From positions 1 to 34,763 of the forward strand of contig CAYUBD010000006.1 of NCBI GenBank assembly GCA_964442905.1: a stretch of DNA of 34,763 nt. The letters run 5' to 3'. Below, one piece after another: positions 7,782-16,771 of the stretch. Origin of the DNA: JAFGFG01 sp964442905 (GTDB taxonomy: Archaea; Aenigmatarchaeota; Aenigmatarchaeia; QMZP01; JAFGSV01). Position numbers and translations under genes: made by a program. Under the pieces are notes generated by a model. That model worked only from the letters and a program-made list of their open reading frames with translations, was not told the DNA's origin and searched no databases. Position 1 is the first letter of the stretch. Each line of letters opens with the position of its first letter.

Positions 7782-9542
7782 TTACTTCTTTGAGATTTGT
7801 CCGAAAAGCTCTTTTGCGGCTTCCTGCGGGCCTTCGGTCTCAAAGCCTGGGATGCCGAGGCGCGTCCTCATCTGGCCCACGAAGATTTTTTTATCGAATA
7901 CCTTCCTGAAGTACTTCTGCGCAAGCTTCTCGTATTCGTCCTTGTACTGCAGCGGTCCGAATGGATTGGCGAAGAATGAATAGACAAGCCCTGTTTCGGC
8001 AGTGGTGCCCTTGGCCATCCTTGCGCCCTCCCTGAATATATCCAGGGCTTTATCAGGAGTCGGAATCTTTTCCAGTATCTTATGATCGGAGTCGATTTTT
8101 TCGTAGTTGTTCGCGTAAAGAATGAAGTCTATCTCATGTCCCCGCGTCACTTCTTCCTGCGTGGTTATCGGCAGCAGTGCCCTCGCGTTAATCTTTTGGG
8201 GGCTGTGTATGATAGCCCTGTCCATGTTTCCCAGTGCAAAGCCCGGCTGAAGGTCGTCAAGCCTGACGAAAGCTCCTGTCTCCGTTCCATAAGCGACTAT
8301 TTTCCCATCGCTTATATCGAGTGTTCCCATGTCATCGAATATCACTATCATGTCACGGATGTACTTGCTTCCGAGTACACGGAATGCCTCCAGTGTCTCT
8401 GACTTTCCTGTACCGGTGTCACCCCATATGAGCACGTTCGCGCTCTTGCCGTTCTTCATGTTTATCCTGACCATCGCGCCGTGTACGGGGAGCCTGCCTT
8501 TCTTTATTGCAGCTGAATTATGGAGCGTGAGCACCATCTTCTTGAGATAACCGAAATAGCCGAAATCGTCTGTGCCCGGAACAGCTCCGACAAACATGCC
8601 GTTTTTCCTGTCTTCATAAAACACTGTAGGCGGGCTGCCGAATTTCTTTAGTTTTTCCATGGGAATTCCGTAGGCATATATCGCATCAGGCTTTCTCTTT
8701 ATGTCTTCGTCATCAGCCAGATCAAAGAGATTTGCAAGCGATGTGCCAAGTCCCATAAAGTTTGCATGGAAGAAAATGTGTATCAGTGTGTCACCGACCT
8801 TTGCCGGATAACACAGCCAGTCCCTGTTGCTCAAATTGATGCCCCGCAACGGATTTGAATCGATTTTCCTGAAGTAACCTTCTCTCTTGTTCATGGGCGG
8901 ATCGAGTATGAGTGGAGGTGAAATGTAAACCTGCCTTATCATTACCACATCTTTCAGTTTTTTGTATTCAGCCGGGCAGGGCCAGTTCTTTTCAGTGGCT
9001 ATCACACCTGTATGGCAGCCTGCGGCTACCTGCCTGTAAATGCGCGGATGGTCACCTGTTATGTTCTCACATATGTCCCTGTACACCTGCCTGGCTAGAT
9101 GGTTGAGAATCTCAACTGTATGGTTGAAGGTCCTGTATGGCTTCTTGTCAAATGATGCTTCCATGCCATTAACCGAATAGCATATGAAAAAACGTTCAAA
9201 ACTCCTCCAGTAGTTGTAAAGATTCTCCATGAACTCGTTGAGAAGATACACGTCTTTGAACATTGGTGCTGTTTCGGGATATTTATCTGTTATATAATCT
9301 TTTTGCCATATAGCGAGCTTATGCAAAAGGTCGTACATGACTTCATTCTGTTCGGATTTGCCCATCTTTTTCGGGAATACGCTGAGTAGGACTGAATCCT
9401 TTTTCCTCAGACGATCCATGTACCTCTTGAACAGCTCGGTGAAGAGGCCCGAATCGAGAAGCTCTACTGGCGTCTGCGGTATTACTCCGTTGCTGTATAT
9501 CACAGCCTGCTTACCGTAAAATGCAAAATTTTTCGCTCTCAT
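7782..9542 (-). CDS. PEPCK/HprK-superfamily P-loop protein
   Basis: The C-terminal half carries a PEP-carboxykinase/HPr-kinase type nucleotide site: VHGAMVRI (about 353-360), Walker A WGDTGTGKSE (about 373-382), and VIFDD (about 400-404). A late segment, AKGTTAETGLVYSFFANPFG, lines up in spirit with the AGTE...FSACFG..PF region of ATP-type PEPCK. The first 340 or so residues are unlike classical PEPCK. At 586 aa it is close to PEPCK length, but the canonical GLSGTGKTT is GDTGTGKSE, which looks more like HPr kinase (GDSGIGKSE). Substrate and reaction are therefore uncertain: a divergent PEPCK-like gluconeogenic enzyme or a kinase. A TATA box (9571-9578) lies about 32 nt before the ATG. It is convergent with ABCE1, with 6 nt between the ends. 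Confidence 0.75.
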   Translation of the reverse strand: MRAKNFAFYGKQAVIYSNGVIPQTPVELLDSGLFTELFKRYMDRLRKKDSVLLSVFPKKMGKSEQNEVMYDLLHKLAIWQKDYITDKYPETAPMFKDVYLLNEFMENLYNYWRSFERFFICYSVNGMEASFDKKPYRTFNHTVEILNHLARQVYRDICENITGDHPRIYRQVAAGCHTGVIATEKNWPCPAEYKKLKDVVMIRQVYISPPLILDPPMNKREGYFRKIDSNPLRGINLSNRDWLCYPAKVGDTLIHIFFHANFMGLGTSLANLFDLADDEDIKRKPDAIYAYGIPMEKLKKFGSPPTVFYEDRKNGMFVGAVPGTDDFGYFGYLKKMVLTLHNSAAIKKGRLPVHGAMVRINMKNGKSANVLIWGDTGTGKSETLEAFRVLGSKYIRDMIVIFDDMGTLDISDGKIVAYGTETGAFVRLDDLQPGFALGNMDRAIIHSPQKINARALLPITTQEEVTRGHEIDFILYANNYEKIDSDHKILEKIPTPDKALDIFREGARMAKGTTAETGLVYSFFANPFGPLQYKDEYEKLAQKYFRKVFDKKIFVGQMRTRLGIPGFETEGPQEAAKELFGQISKK

Positions 9543-9606
9543 AGTTTTGTAAATATTTGAAATGAGATGCTATAAATCTTTCTTCATTAAAGCAGGAATG
9601 TGGAAA

Positions 9607-10560
9607 TCACTTGCGGTTGTGTTCGTTCTCTTCCTCGTTGACCTTTTCCTCGACCTCTTCCCTGATACCGAGCCTGTCAACGATTTCCTTGTACCTGTTC
9701 CTTATCGTGACCTCGGTGACGCCTATGGCATCTGCGACTTCCCTCTGTGTTTTCTTTTCACCACCAAGAACGGCAGCTATGTAAAGAGCTGCAGCAGCGA
9801 CGCCTATAGGTCCCTTACCGGAAGTAACATCAAAGTTGCTGGCTTTGTCAAGGACATTCACTGCCCTGACCTGTACCCGCTCCGAAAGTCCAAGGAGAGA
9901 TCCGAATCTTGGAACATAGTCCTGTGATTTCGCGGGAAGTATCCTCATGCCGAGCTTCCTTGCGACATACCTGTATGTCTTGCCTATGTCCCTCCTGTTG
10001 ATTCCGGAAGCCTTGGATATCTCATCCAGAGTCCTTGGCGCGCCTTCTTCACGGCAGACCGTATAAAGGAGCGCAGCGATTATGGATTCCGTGCTTCTCC
10101 CCCGAACAAGTCCTTCCTCGACAGCCTTCTCATAAAGCTTTGCTACTCTTTCATGAATAGACTGTGAAAGTCCTAAGAATGATATGAGCCTCTGAAGCTC
10201 GGAAAAGGCGAAAGACAGGTTTCTGTCCTTTGACTTGATAAGCCTTTTATGCCACTTGGTGAGCCGGTAATACTGGGCCCTCTTCTTTGGAGCGACCTTG
10301 AAAAGCTCACCACGTCCTTTTCCAATTTCCGTGGTTATGCCCTGGTCGTGCTTTGTCGGCGTCAGCGGAGCTCCGGTTCTTACCCTTCTGGACCTCTGGT
10401 CCTCGTCGAATGCTCTCCACTCCTGTGTGACATCTATCATCGATTCGTCTATAACAAGACCACATTTCATGCAAGAGGATTCACCCTTGCCTGCATCAAA
10501 CTTGATATTTTCGCTTCCGCACTCCGGACATTTTGCCTTTCCTTTCTCTTTCTTTTCCAT
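9607..10560 (-). CDS. tfb: transcription initiation factor B
   Basis: TFB bridges TBP-TATA-BRE complexes and RNA polymerase. The N-terminal zinc ribbon is CPECGSENIKF...CMKCGLVI (Cys11, 14, 31, 34). The B-reader/linker is EWRAFDEDQRSRRVRTGAP (about 47-65). Two cyclin folds follow, the second ending in the helix-turn-helix KKTQREVADAIGVTEVTIRNR that reads the BRE. At 317 aa it is the usual size. The acidic tail EEVEEKVNEEENEHNRK is slightly extended. A GAGGAG ribosome site (10565-10570) and a TATA box around 10617-10625 leave a leader of roughly 30 nt. It is the only TFB in this window. Confidence 0.96.
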   Translation of the reverse strand: MEKKEKGKAKCPECGSENIKFDAGKGESSCMKCGLVIDESMIDVTQEWRAFDEDQRSRRVRTGAPLTPTKHDQGITTEIGKGRGELFKVAPKKRAQYYRLTKWHKRLIKSKDRNLSFAFSELQRLISFLGLSQSIHERVAKLYEKAVEEGLVRGRSTESIIAALLYTVCREEGAPRTLDEISKASGINRRDIGKTYRYVARKLGMRILPAKSQDYVPRFGSLLGLSERVQVRAVNVLDKASNFDVTSGKGPIGVAAAALYIAAVLGGEKKTQREVADAIGVTEVTIRNRYKEIVDRLGIREEVEEKVNEEENEHNRK

Positions 10561-10687
10561 GTTACTCCTCTTTAGTGATTATAGGAATAAAGTAATAATA
10601 CTCTTTCAACCAACCTATTTATAAACTTATCGGTGATGGAGTATATAGATTCTTTAAGAAAAGCAAATGGAAAGTGCCGATTTTGTA

Positions 10688-11017
10688 TTACTTCGCGACC
10701 TTCTTTACCGCACTGAGAATCTGCTTCTTCTCATTGTCCTCGAGGACTATCCTCTCGTTGGCGAAAAGCAGTCTCAGGTCATCCTCATCATGAGGCAGCA
10801 TTTCCACTATAGCAACAATGTGCCTGTCTTTCAGTTTCTCCATCTTGCTTAGTTCGTCTATAAGCCCCTGGATGTCCTTTTCAGCATTCCTGCGGAACTT
10901 GTTAAGGTAATCAAGTGCATTCTTCTGTTCGTAGTTCAGCTCGCTTTCCTTTTCCCGCTTCCTGAGAATCTTCTTCGCCTCGTAGGATGTCACGATTTTC
11001 TCGCTCTTTATTTCCAT
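10688..11017 (-). CDS. rpo4: RNA polymerase subunit Rpo4 (RpoF)
   Basis: This is the stalk subunit that pairs with Rpo7 on archaeal RNA polymerase. The 109-aa helical protein starts MEIKSEKIVTSYEAKKIL and has the conserved C-terminal run (IVAIVEMLPHDEDDLRLLFA), typical of Rpb4/RpoF. GGTGAT lies 5 nt before the ATG, right after the eL21 stop, so the genes are co-transcribed. eL21 followed by Rpo4 is a widespread archaeal order. In many archaea DUF655 comes next; here that gene is about 10 kb away at 21328. Confidence 0.9.
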   Translation of the reverse strand: MEIKSEKIVTSYEAKKILRKREKESELNYEQKNALDYLNKFRRNAEKDIQGLIDELSKMEKLKDRHIVAIVEMLPHDEDDLRLLFANERIVLEDNEKKQILSAVKKVAK

Positions 11018-11025
11018 AAAATCAC

Positions 11026-11310
11026 CTAAACTGGAGTAATATGCTCCGGCCTTGCTGTTATTGTCTTCTTCTTATTGCCTATCTTAACCTCGACCATATA
11101 CGCATTGCCTCGCTTTCCCAGCACCGTGCCTGACGCTGCCTTGAATCTTATGTGAGGCATTCCTTTTTGTGAACGTGGATTTTGGCTGATCGTCACTTTA
11201 TCGTTTTCCTTGAATTCCCTGAGGTATGGTCCAATCGTGAATTTATCGCGTGGTTTTTTTGAAAGCTTTCTTCTTGTACCGGACCTCAGTCCCTTTGATG
11301 CCTTTACCAT
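11026..11310 (-). CDS. rpl21e: ribosomal protein eL21 (L21e)
   Basis: This large-subunit protein, 94 aa, contains the family signature GLRSGTRRKLSKKPRDK near the N-terminus, YLREFKENDKVTI (about 29-41), and a C-terminal beta core (VLGKRGNAYMVEVKIGNKKK). It is Lys/Arg-rich and of typical length. Its ATG at 11310 follows the Pus10 stop by 4 nt, and Rpo4 follows 8 nt after its own stop, giving a Pus10-eL21-Rpo4 operon. Confidence 0.95.
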   Translation of the reverse strand: MVKASKGLRSGTRRKLSKKPRDKFTIGPYLREFKENDKVTISQNPRSQKGMPHIRFKAASGTVLGKRGNAYMVEVKIGNKKKTITARPEHITPV

Positions 11311-11314
11311 ATTA

Positions 11315-12478
11315 TCATTTCCATATTTTTATTACGTCAAGCGTTTTGACGAGCGCTGGATTATCGAGGATTCCTGTAACAGACGGCTTTGTTCTTCCGT
11401 CGTCTCCGCTTACCAGTTCCTTGATGTATAACCCGGCTTCTCCTTTTATTTGTAACTCAAAGTTTTTATTGTTAATCCTCTTCCAGGCTATTGAAATGAC
11501 CTTCCTCTTACGTATTTTGTCTGCCCTGCGATGCTCGACCCTCTGTGGTGTGCGCTGGTTCACGATGCATCCCACAAGCTCTTTCAGCTTTTCTATGCCC
11601 TTCACAGGCTTTGAGAACTCCACGGTTGTGAGATAGGTCTTGTCGTTCCGCATGCTCTTGACTTTTACTACTTCTTTCTTATCAGTGAATTCCAGCTTAC
11701 TGATTTCGACCTTCCGGGATTTCTTGACTTGAGAAGCCATCTTTTTGAGGTCCATGCTGCGCTTTGCAGGATTCTTTATCTCAAGAACAAAAGGCCTGCC
11801 GTCGAGGCAACGCGCATCGATGTCCTCCCTCCCACTGGCATGGAGTGAATGACCGTCGCCGCCCGCAGCGGCCATGAAAGGCGCTGCTGCTATGCCCTCC
11901 ACGGTCTCTTCGTACTTGTCCCATTTGGTCTGCGGGATGCCGCGTACCAGCTTTTTGTACAGACCCTTCACATAAAGTGAAGAAACCTGCAGGTCTATTC
12001 TCTCATTTTCCAGATTTATTATTACGGTAATATCTGGGTTCTTCGGGTCATGCGCTTTTTTGGTCCTGTCATAAATCAGCTTGCCAAGTTCCCTGTTAAT
12101 CTCGCTCTTTATGGATTCGCAGTGCTCTATGCCGACATCCTCCCAGAGCGATTCTTCGCTTGAAATCATATCACTGTTCATGATCGTTCCTACGAGAAAA
12201 GTGCTGAATTCAAGCTTCTCCAATCTCTTCGCTGCGGCATCCGCGTACTTATCAAGTTTCTTGAAGATATCATTGCACACGGGACATCTGGCTTTGGATG
12301 CTTCCGATTTCAGTAGCTTTCTGAGGATTTTACCTCTCTCTTTGTTGGTGAATCCTGTGGATACATGAGCCAGCTGGCGTCCAAGACAATGATCGCAGGT
12401 AGGCCCTCTCCTGATGACAGCTCTGGCTATTTTCAGAACATCCGGCTTCTCGAACGCCTTTACATCTCTCGCTTTCAT
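11315..12478 (-). CDS. pus10: tRNA pseudouridine synthase Pus10
   Basis: Pus10 makes pseudouridine at tRNA positions 54 and 55 in the T-loop of archaea. The N-terminal zinc motif is CDHCLGRQLAHVSTG with CPVCND (about 23-37 and 70-75), followed by a THUMP-like region. The catalytic stretch is HASGREDIDARCLDGRPFVL (about 219-238), with Asp in REDIDAR as the expected nucleophile. The C-terminus has the conserved RTPQRVEHRRADKIRKR. At 387 aa it is a typical length. A TATA box (12505-12513) sits about 30 nt upstream of the ATG. It heads the run into eL21 and Rpo4. Confidence 0.95.
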   Translation of the reverse strand: MKARDVKAFEKPDVLKIARAVIRRGPTCDHCLGRQLAHVSTGFTNKERGKILRKLLKSEASKARCPVCNDIFKKLDKYADAAAKRLEKLEFSTFLVGTIMNSDMISSEESLWEDVGIEHCESIKSEINRELGKLIYDRTKKAHDPKNPDITVIINLENERIDLQVSSLYVKGLYKKLVRGIPQTKWDKYEETVEGIAAAPFMAAAGGDGHSLHASGREDIDARCLDGRPFVLEIKNPAKRSMDLKKMASQVKKSRKVEISKLEFTDKKEVVKVKSMRNDKTYLTTVEFSKPVKGIEKLKELVGCIVNQRTPQRVEHRRADKIRKRKVISIAWKRINNKNFELQIKGEAGLYIKELVSGDDGRTKPSVTGILDNPALVKTLDVIKIWK

Positions 12479-12506
12479 AGAATCAATTAAATAACAGGAT
12501 GTTTAT

Positions 12507-12941
12507 TTAAAAGTCCGGGAAAACAAACGCAACAGAATCACCAACATCAAATTCGTACGCTTCTCCGGCATTTACCTCAAGTACGTATTTCGCCGCTACG
12601 GGCGGAGTTATGGAAGGGCATGGTCTCAGAAGCTCACATGGCTGGGTGTAACTGCTTATGTAAACTATCTCATTATCGGCGTTTATCCATATGATGTCTA
12701 TTGCAAATTTCATGTTTTTCATCCAGAAGGAGTGATTGCCTTCTTCTTCGAACACGAACAGCATGCCCGCTGATTTGTCGAGACCGTTCCTTCCCATCAG
12801 TCCATTTGTGCGCTGTTCCGGTGTTACTGCGAGTTCGACATCGAAGCATTTATCCGTCACGCAGACCTGATTTTCGGCAGCTTCCTGGATACAGCCTGAA
12901 AGCATGAGTGTAATTATGATAGGAAGAAAAAACTTTCTCAT
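12507..12941 (-). CDS. DUF192-family lipoprotein
   Basis: This 144-aa protein opens with a lipoprotein-type signal: MRKFF, a hydrophobic stretch and LSGC (lipobox Cys17), so it is probably anchored outside the membrane. The mature part is a DUF192 domain with RTNGLMGRNGL (about 44-54), GMLFVFEEEGNHSFWMKNM (about 59-77), IDIIWI, and the late GEAYEFDVGD. The family is widespread and its function is unknown. A TATA-like TTAATTATA (12959-12967) lies about 22 nt before the ATG, next to the NAD synthetase stop, so it may have its own promoter or read through from that gene. Confidence 0.85.
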   Translation of the reverse strand: MRKFFLPIIITLMLSGCIQEAAENQVCVTDKCFDVELAVTPEQRTNGLMGRNGLDKSAGMLFVFEEEGNHSFWMKNMKFAIDIIWINADNEIVYISSYTQPCELLRPCPSITPPVAAKYVLEVNAGEAYEFDVGDSVAFVFPDF

Positions 12942-12968
12942 GCTTTAGTCTTGCATGGTATAATTAAA

Positions 12969-14603
12969 TTATTCGTGCTTTGCCGCTATGGGCATTCTCC
13001 TGCCATGTCCGAACGCCTTGGTTGTCACCTTGAGTCCGGGAGGAGCCTGCTTCCTCTTGTACTCGCTCCTGTTGACGGCACTGACGACCCAGTCGACCGT
13101 ATCCGGACTGAGCCCTTTCATCTTCATCTCTCCGGGGGAGTGCTTCTCATCCACGTATTCGTAGATTATCCTGTCGAGCTCGTCATAAGGTGGGAGCGTG
13201 TCCTGGTCCTTCTGGCCAGTTCTCAGTTCCGCAGAAGGCGGCTTTTCGATTGAATCCCGCGGTATTATTTCCCTCTTTGCGTTAATGAATCCCGCAAGAT
13301 CGTATACCATGGTCTTGGGAACATCCGATATCACAGCAAGGCCGCCGCTCATGTCGCCGTAAAGCGTGCAGTAACCAATGGATATCTCGCTCTTGTTTCC
13401 TGTTGAAAGAACTATGTATCCAAACTTGTTCGAGAAAGCCATCAGTATGTTGCCCCTTATCCTGGCCTGGATGTTCTCTTCTGTGACGTCCGGCTTCCTG
13501 CCCCTGAAATGCTCTTCCAGCGTGCTGAGATACGCGTCATGCGTTTCCTTTATTGGGATGACCTTGAATTCCGTTCCCAGGTTTTTAGCAAGCTTTCGCG
13601 AGTCCTCGATGCTACCTCTGGAAGAGAATTTTGAAGGCATCGAAATACCCAGCACGTTCTCCTTCCCGAGAGCCTCCACAGCAAGTGCGAAGGTGACTGC
13701 AGAATCTATGCCGCCTGAAAGGCCAATGACGGCTTTCCTGAAGCCGCATTTACGGAAGTAATCCTTTATTCCAAGCACGAGTGCGTCCCTTAGCGATTCC
13801 ATCTTTTCCTGCGGTTCGTAATGGTCATCTCCACGGGTTTCGGTATCGACAGTGATCACCTGCTCCTCGAAAGGTTTCAGAGCCTTTATCAAGCGGCCAT
13901 TCCTGTCGACAGCGATGCTCCGGCCGTCGAATATTATCTCATCGTTGGCGCCTACCTGATTCACATAAATGAAAGGTGTTTTATGCTTCTTCGCGTGGTT
14001 GCTGACTACCCTGAATCTTACCTTCTCCTTTTCCAGATGGAAAGGTGAAGCTGATATGTTTATCATGAGTGTCGCGCCCTTCTTTGCAAGGACATCTATG
14101 GGATTAAAACCATAGTTTCTCCTGTGCCATAGTTCTGGATCATTCCATGCGTCCTCGCATATGGAGATGCCCAGTTTCTCTCCTTTGAAACCGATAACAT
14201 CTATTGACTTAGAGGGGTCGAAATACCTCGCTTCATCAAAGACGTCGTATGTAGGCAGAAGGGATTTCATCTGATGCGAAACGACCTTTCCGTTACTTAT
14301 GAGGAATGCGGAGTTGAACAACCCCATGCCATTGTCACCGTTTCTGAGAGGTGCACCTAATATTATGCCCGTGTCCCTGAACTTCTTTGAGAACAGGGTA
14401 ATGTCCCTGATGGACTTCTCTACCTTCTTAATGAAGTCTTTCCTTTCGAGCAGGTCCTTCGGTGGGTATCCTGTTATGAACATTTCGGGAAAAATAATGA
14501 TATCCGAACCCTCGGAGTGCTTATCAAGAATGCCCTTGAGCTTCTTCGTATTTTCGTCTATGTCACCCACTGTGGGGTTGACCTGAGCTATAGTTACTTT
14601 CAT
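12969..14603 (-). CDS. nadE: glutamine-dependent NAD+ synthetase
   Basis: This enzyme makes NAD from nicotinic-acid adenine dinucleotide, ATP and glutamine. Residues 1 to about 245 are a nitrilase-fold glutaminase: Glu in FPEMFITGYPPKDLL (about 40), Lys in MKSLLPTYDVFDE (about 118), and Cys in SICEDAWNDPE (about 151) form the expected triad. From about 285 comes the synthetase domain with pyrophosphatase loop GLSGGIDSAV and STGNKSEISIGYCTLYGD. At 544 aa it matches the two-domain form; many archaea have only the short ammonia-dependent form. The ATG overlaps the SRP54 stop in an ATGA, so translation is probably coupled to SRP54. Confidence 0.95.
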   Translation of the reverse strand: MKVTIAQVNPTVGDIDENTKKLKGILDKHSEGSDIIIFPEMFITGYPPKDLLERKDFIKKVEKSIRDITLFSKKFRDTGIILGAPLRNGDNGMGLFNSAFLISNGKVVSHQMKSLLPTYDVFDEARYFDPSKSIDVIGFKGEKLGISICEDAWNDPELWHRRNYGFNPIDVLAKKGATLMINISASPFHLEKEKVRFRVVSNHAKKHKTPFIYVNQVGANDEIIFDGRSIAVDRNGRLIKALKPFEEQVITVDTETRGDDHYEPQEKMESLRDALVLGIKDYFRKCGFRKAVIGLSGGIDSAVTFALAVEALGKENVLGISMPSKFSSRGSIEDSRKLAKNLGTEFKVIPIKETHDAYLSTLEEHFRGRKPDVTEENIQARIRGNILMAFSNKFGYIVLSTGNKSEISIGYCTLYGDMSGGLAVISDVPKTMVYDLAGFINAKREIIPRDSIEKPPSAELRTGQKDQDTLPPYDELDRIIYEYVDEKHSPGEMKMKGLSPDTVDWVVSAVNRSEYKRKQAPPGLKVTTKAFGHGRRMPIAAKHE

Positions 14604-15934
14604 AATCCAATCCCCATCTGCTTGGCCATCTTTGCGAATGGCCCGCGCTTGAAAGCCTTGCCGCCCTTGGTCATCTTCATGACCTTCTTTATCTGCTTGT
14701 AAGATTTCATGAGGCCTCTGACATCTTCGAGCTTAAGACCGGAGCCTGCCGATATTCTCTTAACCCTTGTGGCATTTATTATTTCCGGGTCTTCTTTTTC
14801 CTTTCTTGTCATGGAGTTTATGGCGTGCTCCCATTTCTTCATCTTCTCTTCCTGCATATCCATAAATCCGGGGGGCAGCTTCTTCTTGATCGCCGAAGAG
14901 CCGCCTGGCAGCATGTCCAGCATCTTGCTCATGGAGCCCATGCCTTTCATGGATTTGAGCTGCTCCCTGAAATCATCCATGGTGAACTTGCCGTCGAGCA
15001 TCCTCTTTGCAGCATCCTCGTCAACGCCGGCCTCCTTGGCTTTCTCCATCAGGCCCTCCAGATCTCCGTATCCTATGAGTCTGCCGATAAACCTCTTTGG
15101 ATCGTAAAGTTCCAGGTCGCCGGCCTTCTCTCCTGTTCCTATAAACCTGACGCTGGTGCCTGCAGACCTGCATGCAGCGAGCGCAGCACCGCCCTTGGCT
15201 GTACCGTCCATCTTCGTTATTACTATGCCGGTTATACCGACTAGCTTTGAGAATTCTGATGCCTGCCTGCCTGCGTCCTGCCCCAGTTCTGCCGGTATGA
15301 CCAGGAAAACCTCGTCCGGCTTTATGACTTTTCCGAGATTTTTCAGTTCCTTCGCAAGCTCATTGTCCAGTGCATCCCTTCCGGCGGAGTCGAACAGAAG
15401 TATGTCCTCTTTGCTTTTCTTCATGGCATTCTTGGCTATGTCTTCTGCTTTCTTCCCGTCAGCGTAAACAGGAGCATTTATACTCTTTCCTATCTGCTCC
15501 AGCTGGTCCTGCGCGGCAGGCCTGTGGATGTCACATGCTGCCATTCCGGCCTGCAGTCCTCTCGTCTGGAACCACTTTGATATCTTCCCTGAAGTAGTGG
15601 TCTTGCCGGACCCGAAAAGTCCTATAAGCAGTATCTTCTGGCCCTTTAGTTCTATCGTTGATTTTTCCTCACCGAGGAACCACACAAGTTCATCATAAAG
15701 GCTTTTTACCAGAACCTCCTTCATGGTCATGCCTTTTGGCAGTTCCTTTTTCAGCACCCTCTTCTTTATTCTTCCGGAAAGCTCGGCCACAAGACTCACA
15801 TCGACATCTGCCTGTATGAGAACTCTCTGGAGCTCAAGAATCAGTGACTCAACCTTATCCTTATCCACTAGCGAGTATCGAGTGACCTTGCTGAATACTT
15901 TCTTTAGTGAATTCCCGAAAGAGTCCAGAACCAT
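14600..15934 (-). CDS. srp54: signal recognition particle protein SRP54
   Basis: This GTPase of the signal recognition particle binds 7S RNA and signal sequences. An N-domain helical bundle comes first. The G domain follows with G1 GLFGSGKTTTSGK (about 107-119), DSAGRDAL (usually DTAGR; Ser here), TKMDGTAKGG, and GTGEKAGDLE. A Met-rich M domain (from about 300) has the RNA-binding signature RVKRISAGSG (about 393-402). The length of 444 aa is normal. It lies between aIF2-alpha (22-nt gap) and NAD synthetase (4-nt overlap). In many archaea SRP54 stands next to Pus10/eL21; here two other genes intervene. Confidence 0.97.
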   Translation of the reverse strand: MVLDSFGNSLKKVFSKVTRYSLVDKDKVESLILELQRVLIQADVDVSLVAELSGRIKKRVLKKELPKGMTMKEVLVKSLYDELVWFLGEEKSTIELKGQKILLIGLFGSGKTTTSGKISKWFQTRGLQAGMAACDIHRPAAQDQLEQIGKSINAPVYADGKKAEDIAKNAMKKSKEDILLFDSAGRDALDNELAKELKNLGKVIKPDEVFLVIPAELGQDAGRQASEFSKLVGITGIVITKMDGTAKGGAALAACRSAGTSVRFIGTGEKAGDLELYDPKRFIGRLIGYGDLEGLMEKAKEAGVDEDAAKRMLDGKFTMDDFREQLKSMKGMGSMSKMLDMLPGGSSAIKKKLPPGFMDMQEEKMKKWEHAINSMTRKEKEDPEIINATRVKRISAGSGLKLEDVRGLMKSYKQIKKVMKMTKGGKAFKRGPFAKMAKQMGIGL

Positions 15935-15956
15935 ATTTTACCACATCATTGAGCAT

Positions 15957-16718
15957 TTAGTTTCCTTCTAACGTGAAGCTTGCCTCGCCATCGGCATTTT
16001 CAACAGCATTAACCACTTCTTCACAGACATGTTCCACGTCTTCCCTTGTTCTCTTTATGTCCTTACCTTTACCCGTTATCTGGTATTTCGGTGCAGATAT
16101 GTATTTTACATCGAATCCTTTACCGGCAGCATCCAGCAGTGCGTTCTTTATCACATCCATACCATCGGGAGCGTAAGACGTCAGCTTCATTTTTCCCTTT
16201 ATCTCGTATGTCTTCTCAACGAAGTTCTTCTTCGCTGTTTCGATTATCGCGTCAGCCCATTTCTTGTCTATGTTCTTTTCCTTCAGCAGGTCCGGATTCT
16301 TCAGCGCGATATCGAATGTCTTATACAAAGAGCCGAACGTATCAGTAAGCTCGTATCCTATCTCATCATAAGTCTCATCCAGTTTTTTCTTGAACTGCTT
16401 GCCTACCTGCTCCAGGAACTTCTCTGCGTTCTTTTCCCTCTTGAATTCCTGCAGCCTCCTGTCGGCCTGATTCTTGTTGACCCTCTTTATTGACAATGAT
16501 ATGTAGTTATCCTCAATCCTGGTCACTCTACAGACAACAATCTGCCTCTCCTTGACGAACTGCCTGATGTCCTTTATCCATCTCTTGGCTATTTCAGAAA
16601 CATGAATCATCCCGCTGGTGCCGTATTCCAGCAGCTTGGCGTAGGCAGAATTTGGATTAACCCTGGTTATCTCACAAACCACCATTTCGTTCCTTTCCGG
16701 CAATCCCCTCTTTCTCAT
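15957..16718 (-). CDS. eif2a: translation initiation factor aIF2 subunit alpha
   Basis: This is one of three subunits of aIF2, which brings initiator tRNA to the small subunit. The N-terminal S1 domain covers about 12-80, with YGTSGMIHVSEIAKRWIKDI and SLSIKRVN. A helical middle domain follows (TFGSLYKTFDIALKNPDLL at about 125-143), then a C-terminal alpha/beta domain (about 170-250). At 253 aa it is slightly short of the usual 260-275. A TATA box (16741-16750) lies about 27 nt before the ATG at 16718, so this gene appears to have its own leaderless promoter, although it follows eS27 on the same strand. Confidence 0.96.
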   Translation of the reverse strand: MRKRGLPERNEMVVCEITRVNPNSAYAKLLEYGTSGMIHVSEIAKRWIKDIRQFVKERQIVVCRVTRIEDNYISLSIKRVNKNQADRRLQEFKREKNAEKFLEQVGKQFKKKLDETYDEIGYELTDTFGSLYKTFDIALKNPDLLKEKNIDKKWADAIIETAKKNFVEKTYEIKGKMKLTSYAPDGMDVIKNALLDAAGKGFDVKYISAPKYQITGKGKDIKRTREDVEHVCEEVVNAVENADGEASFTLEGN

Positions 16719-16740
16719 ACGATAACATAGAGAAGAGGGA

Positions 16741-16750
16741 TATTTAAAAA
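16741..16750 (-). promoter_or_regulatory. TATA box of the aIF2-alpha gene
   Basis: TTTTTAAATA on the minus strand, centred about 27 nt before the ATG at 16718 in the 53-nt gap after eS27, predicts an internal leaderless promoter within the eL42-eS27-aIF2-alpha run. Confidence 0.6.
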
Positions 16751-16771
16751 GTTGAACTTGGTGTCTGGTGC

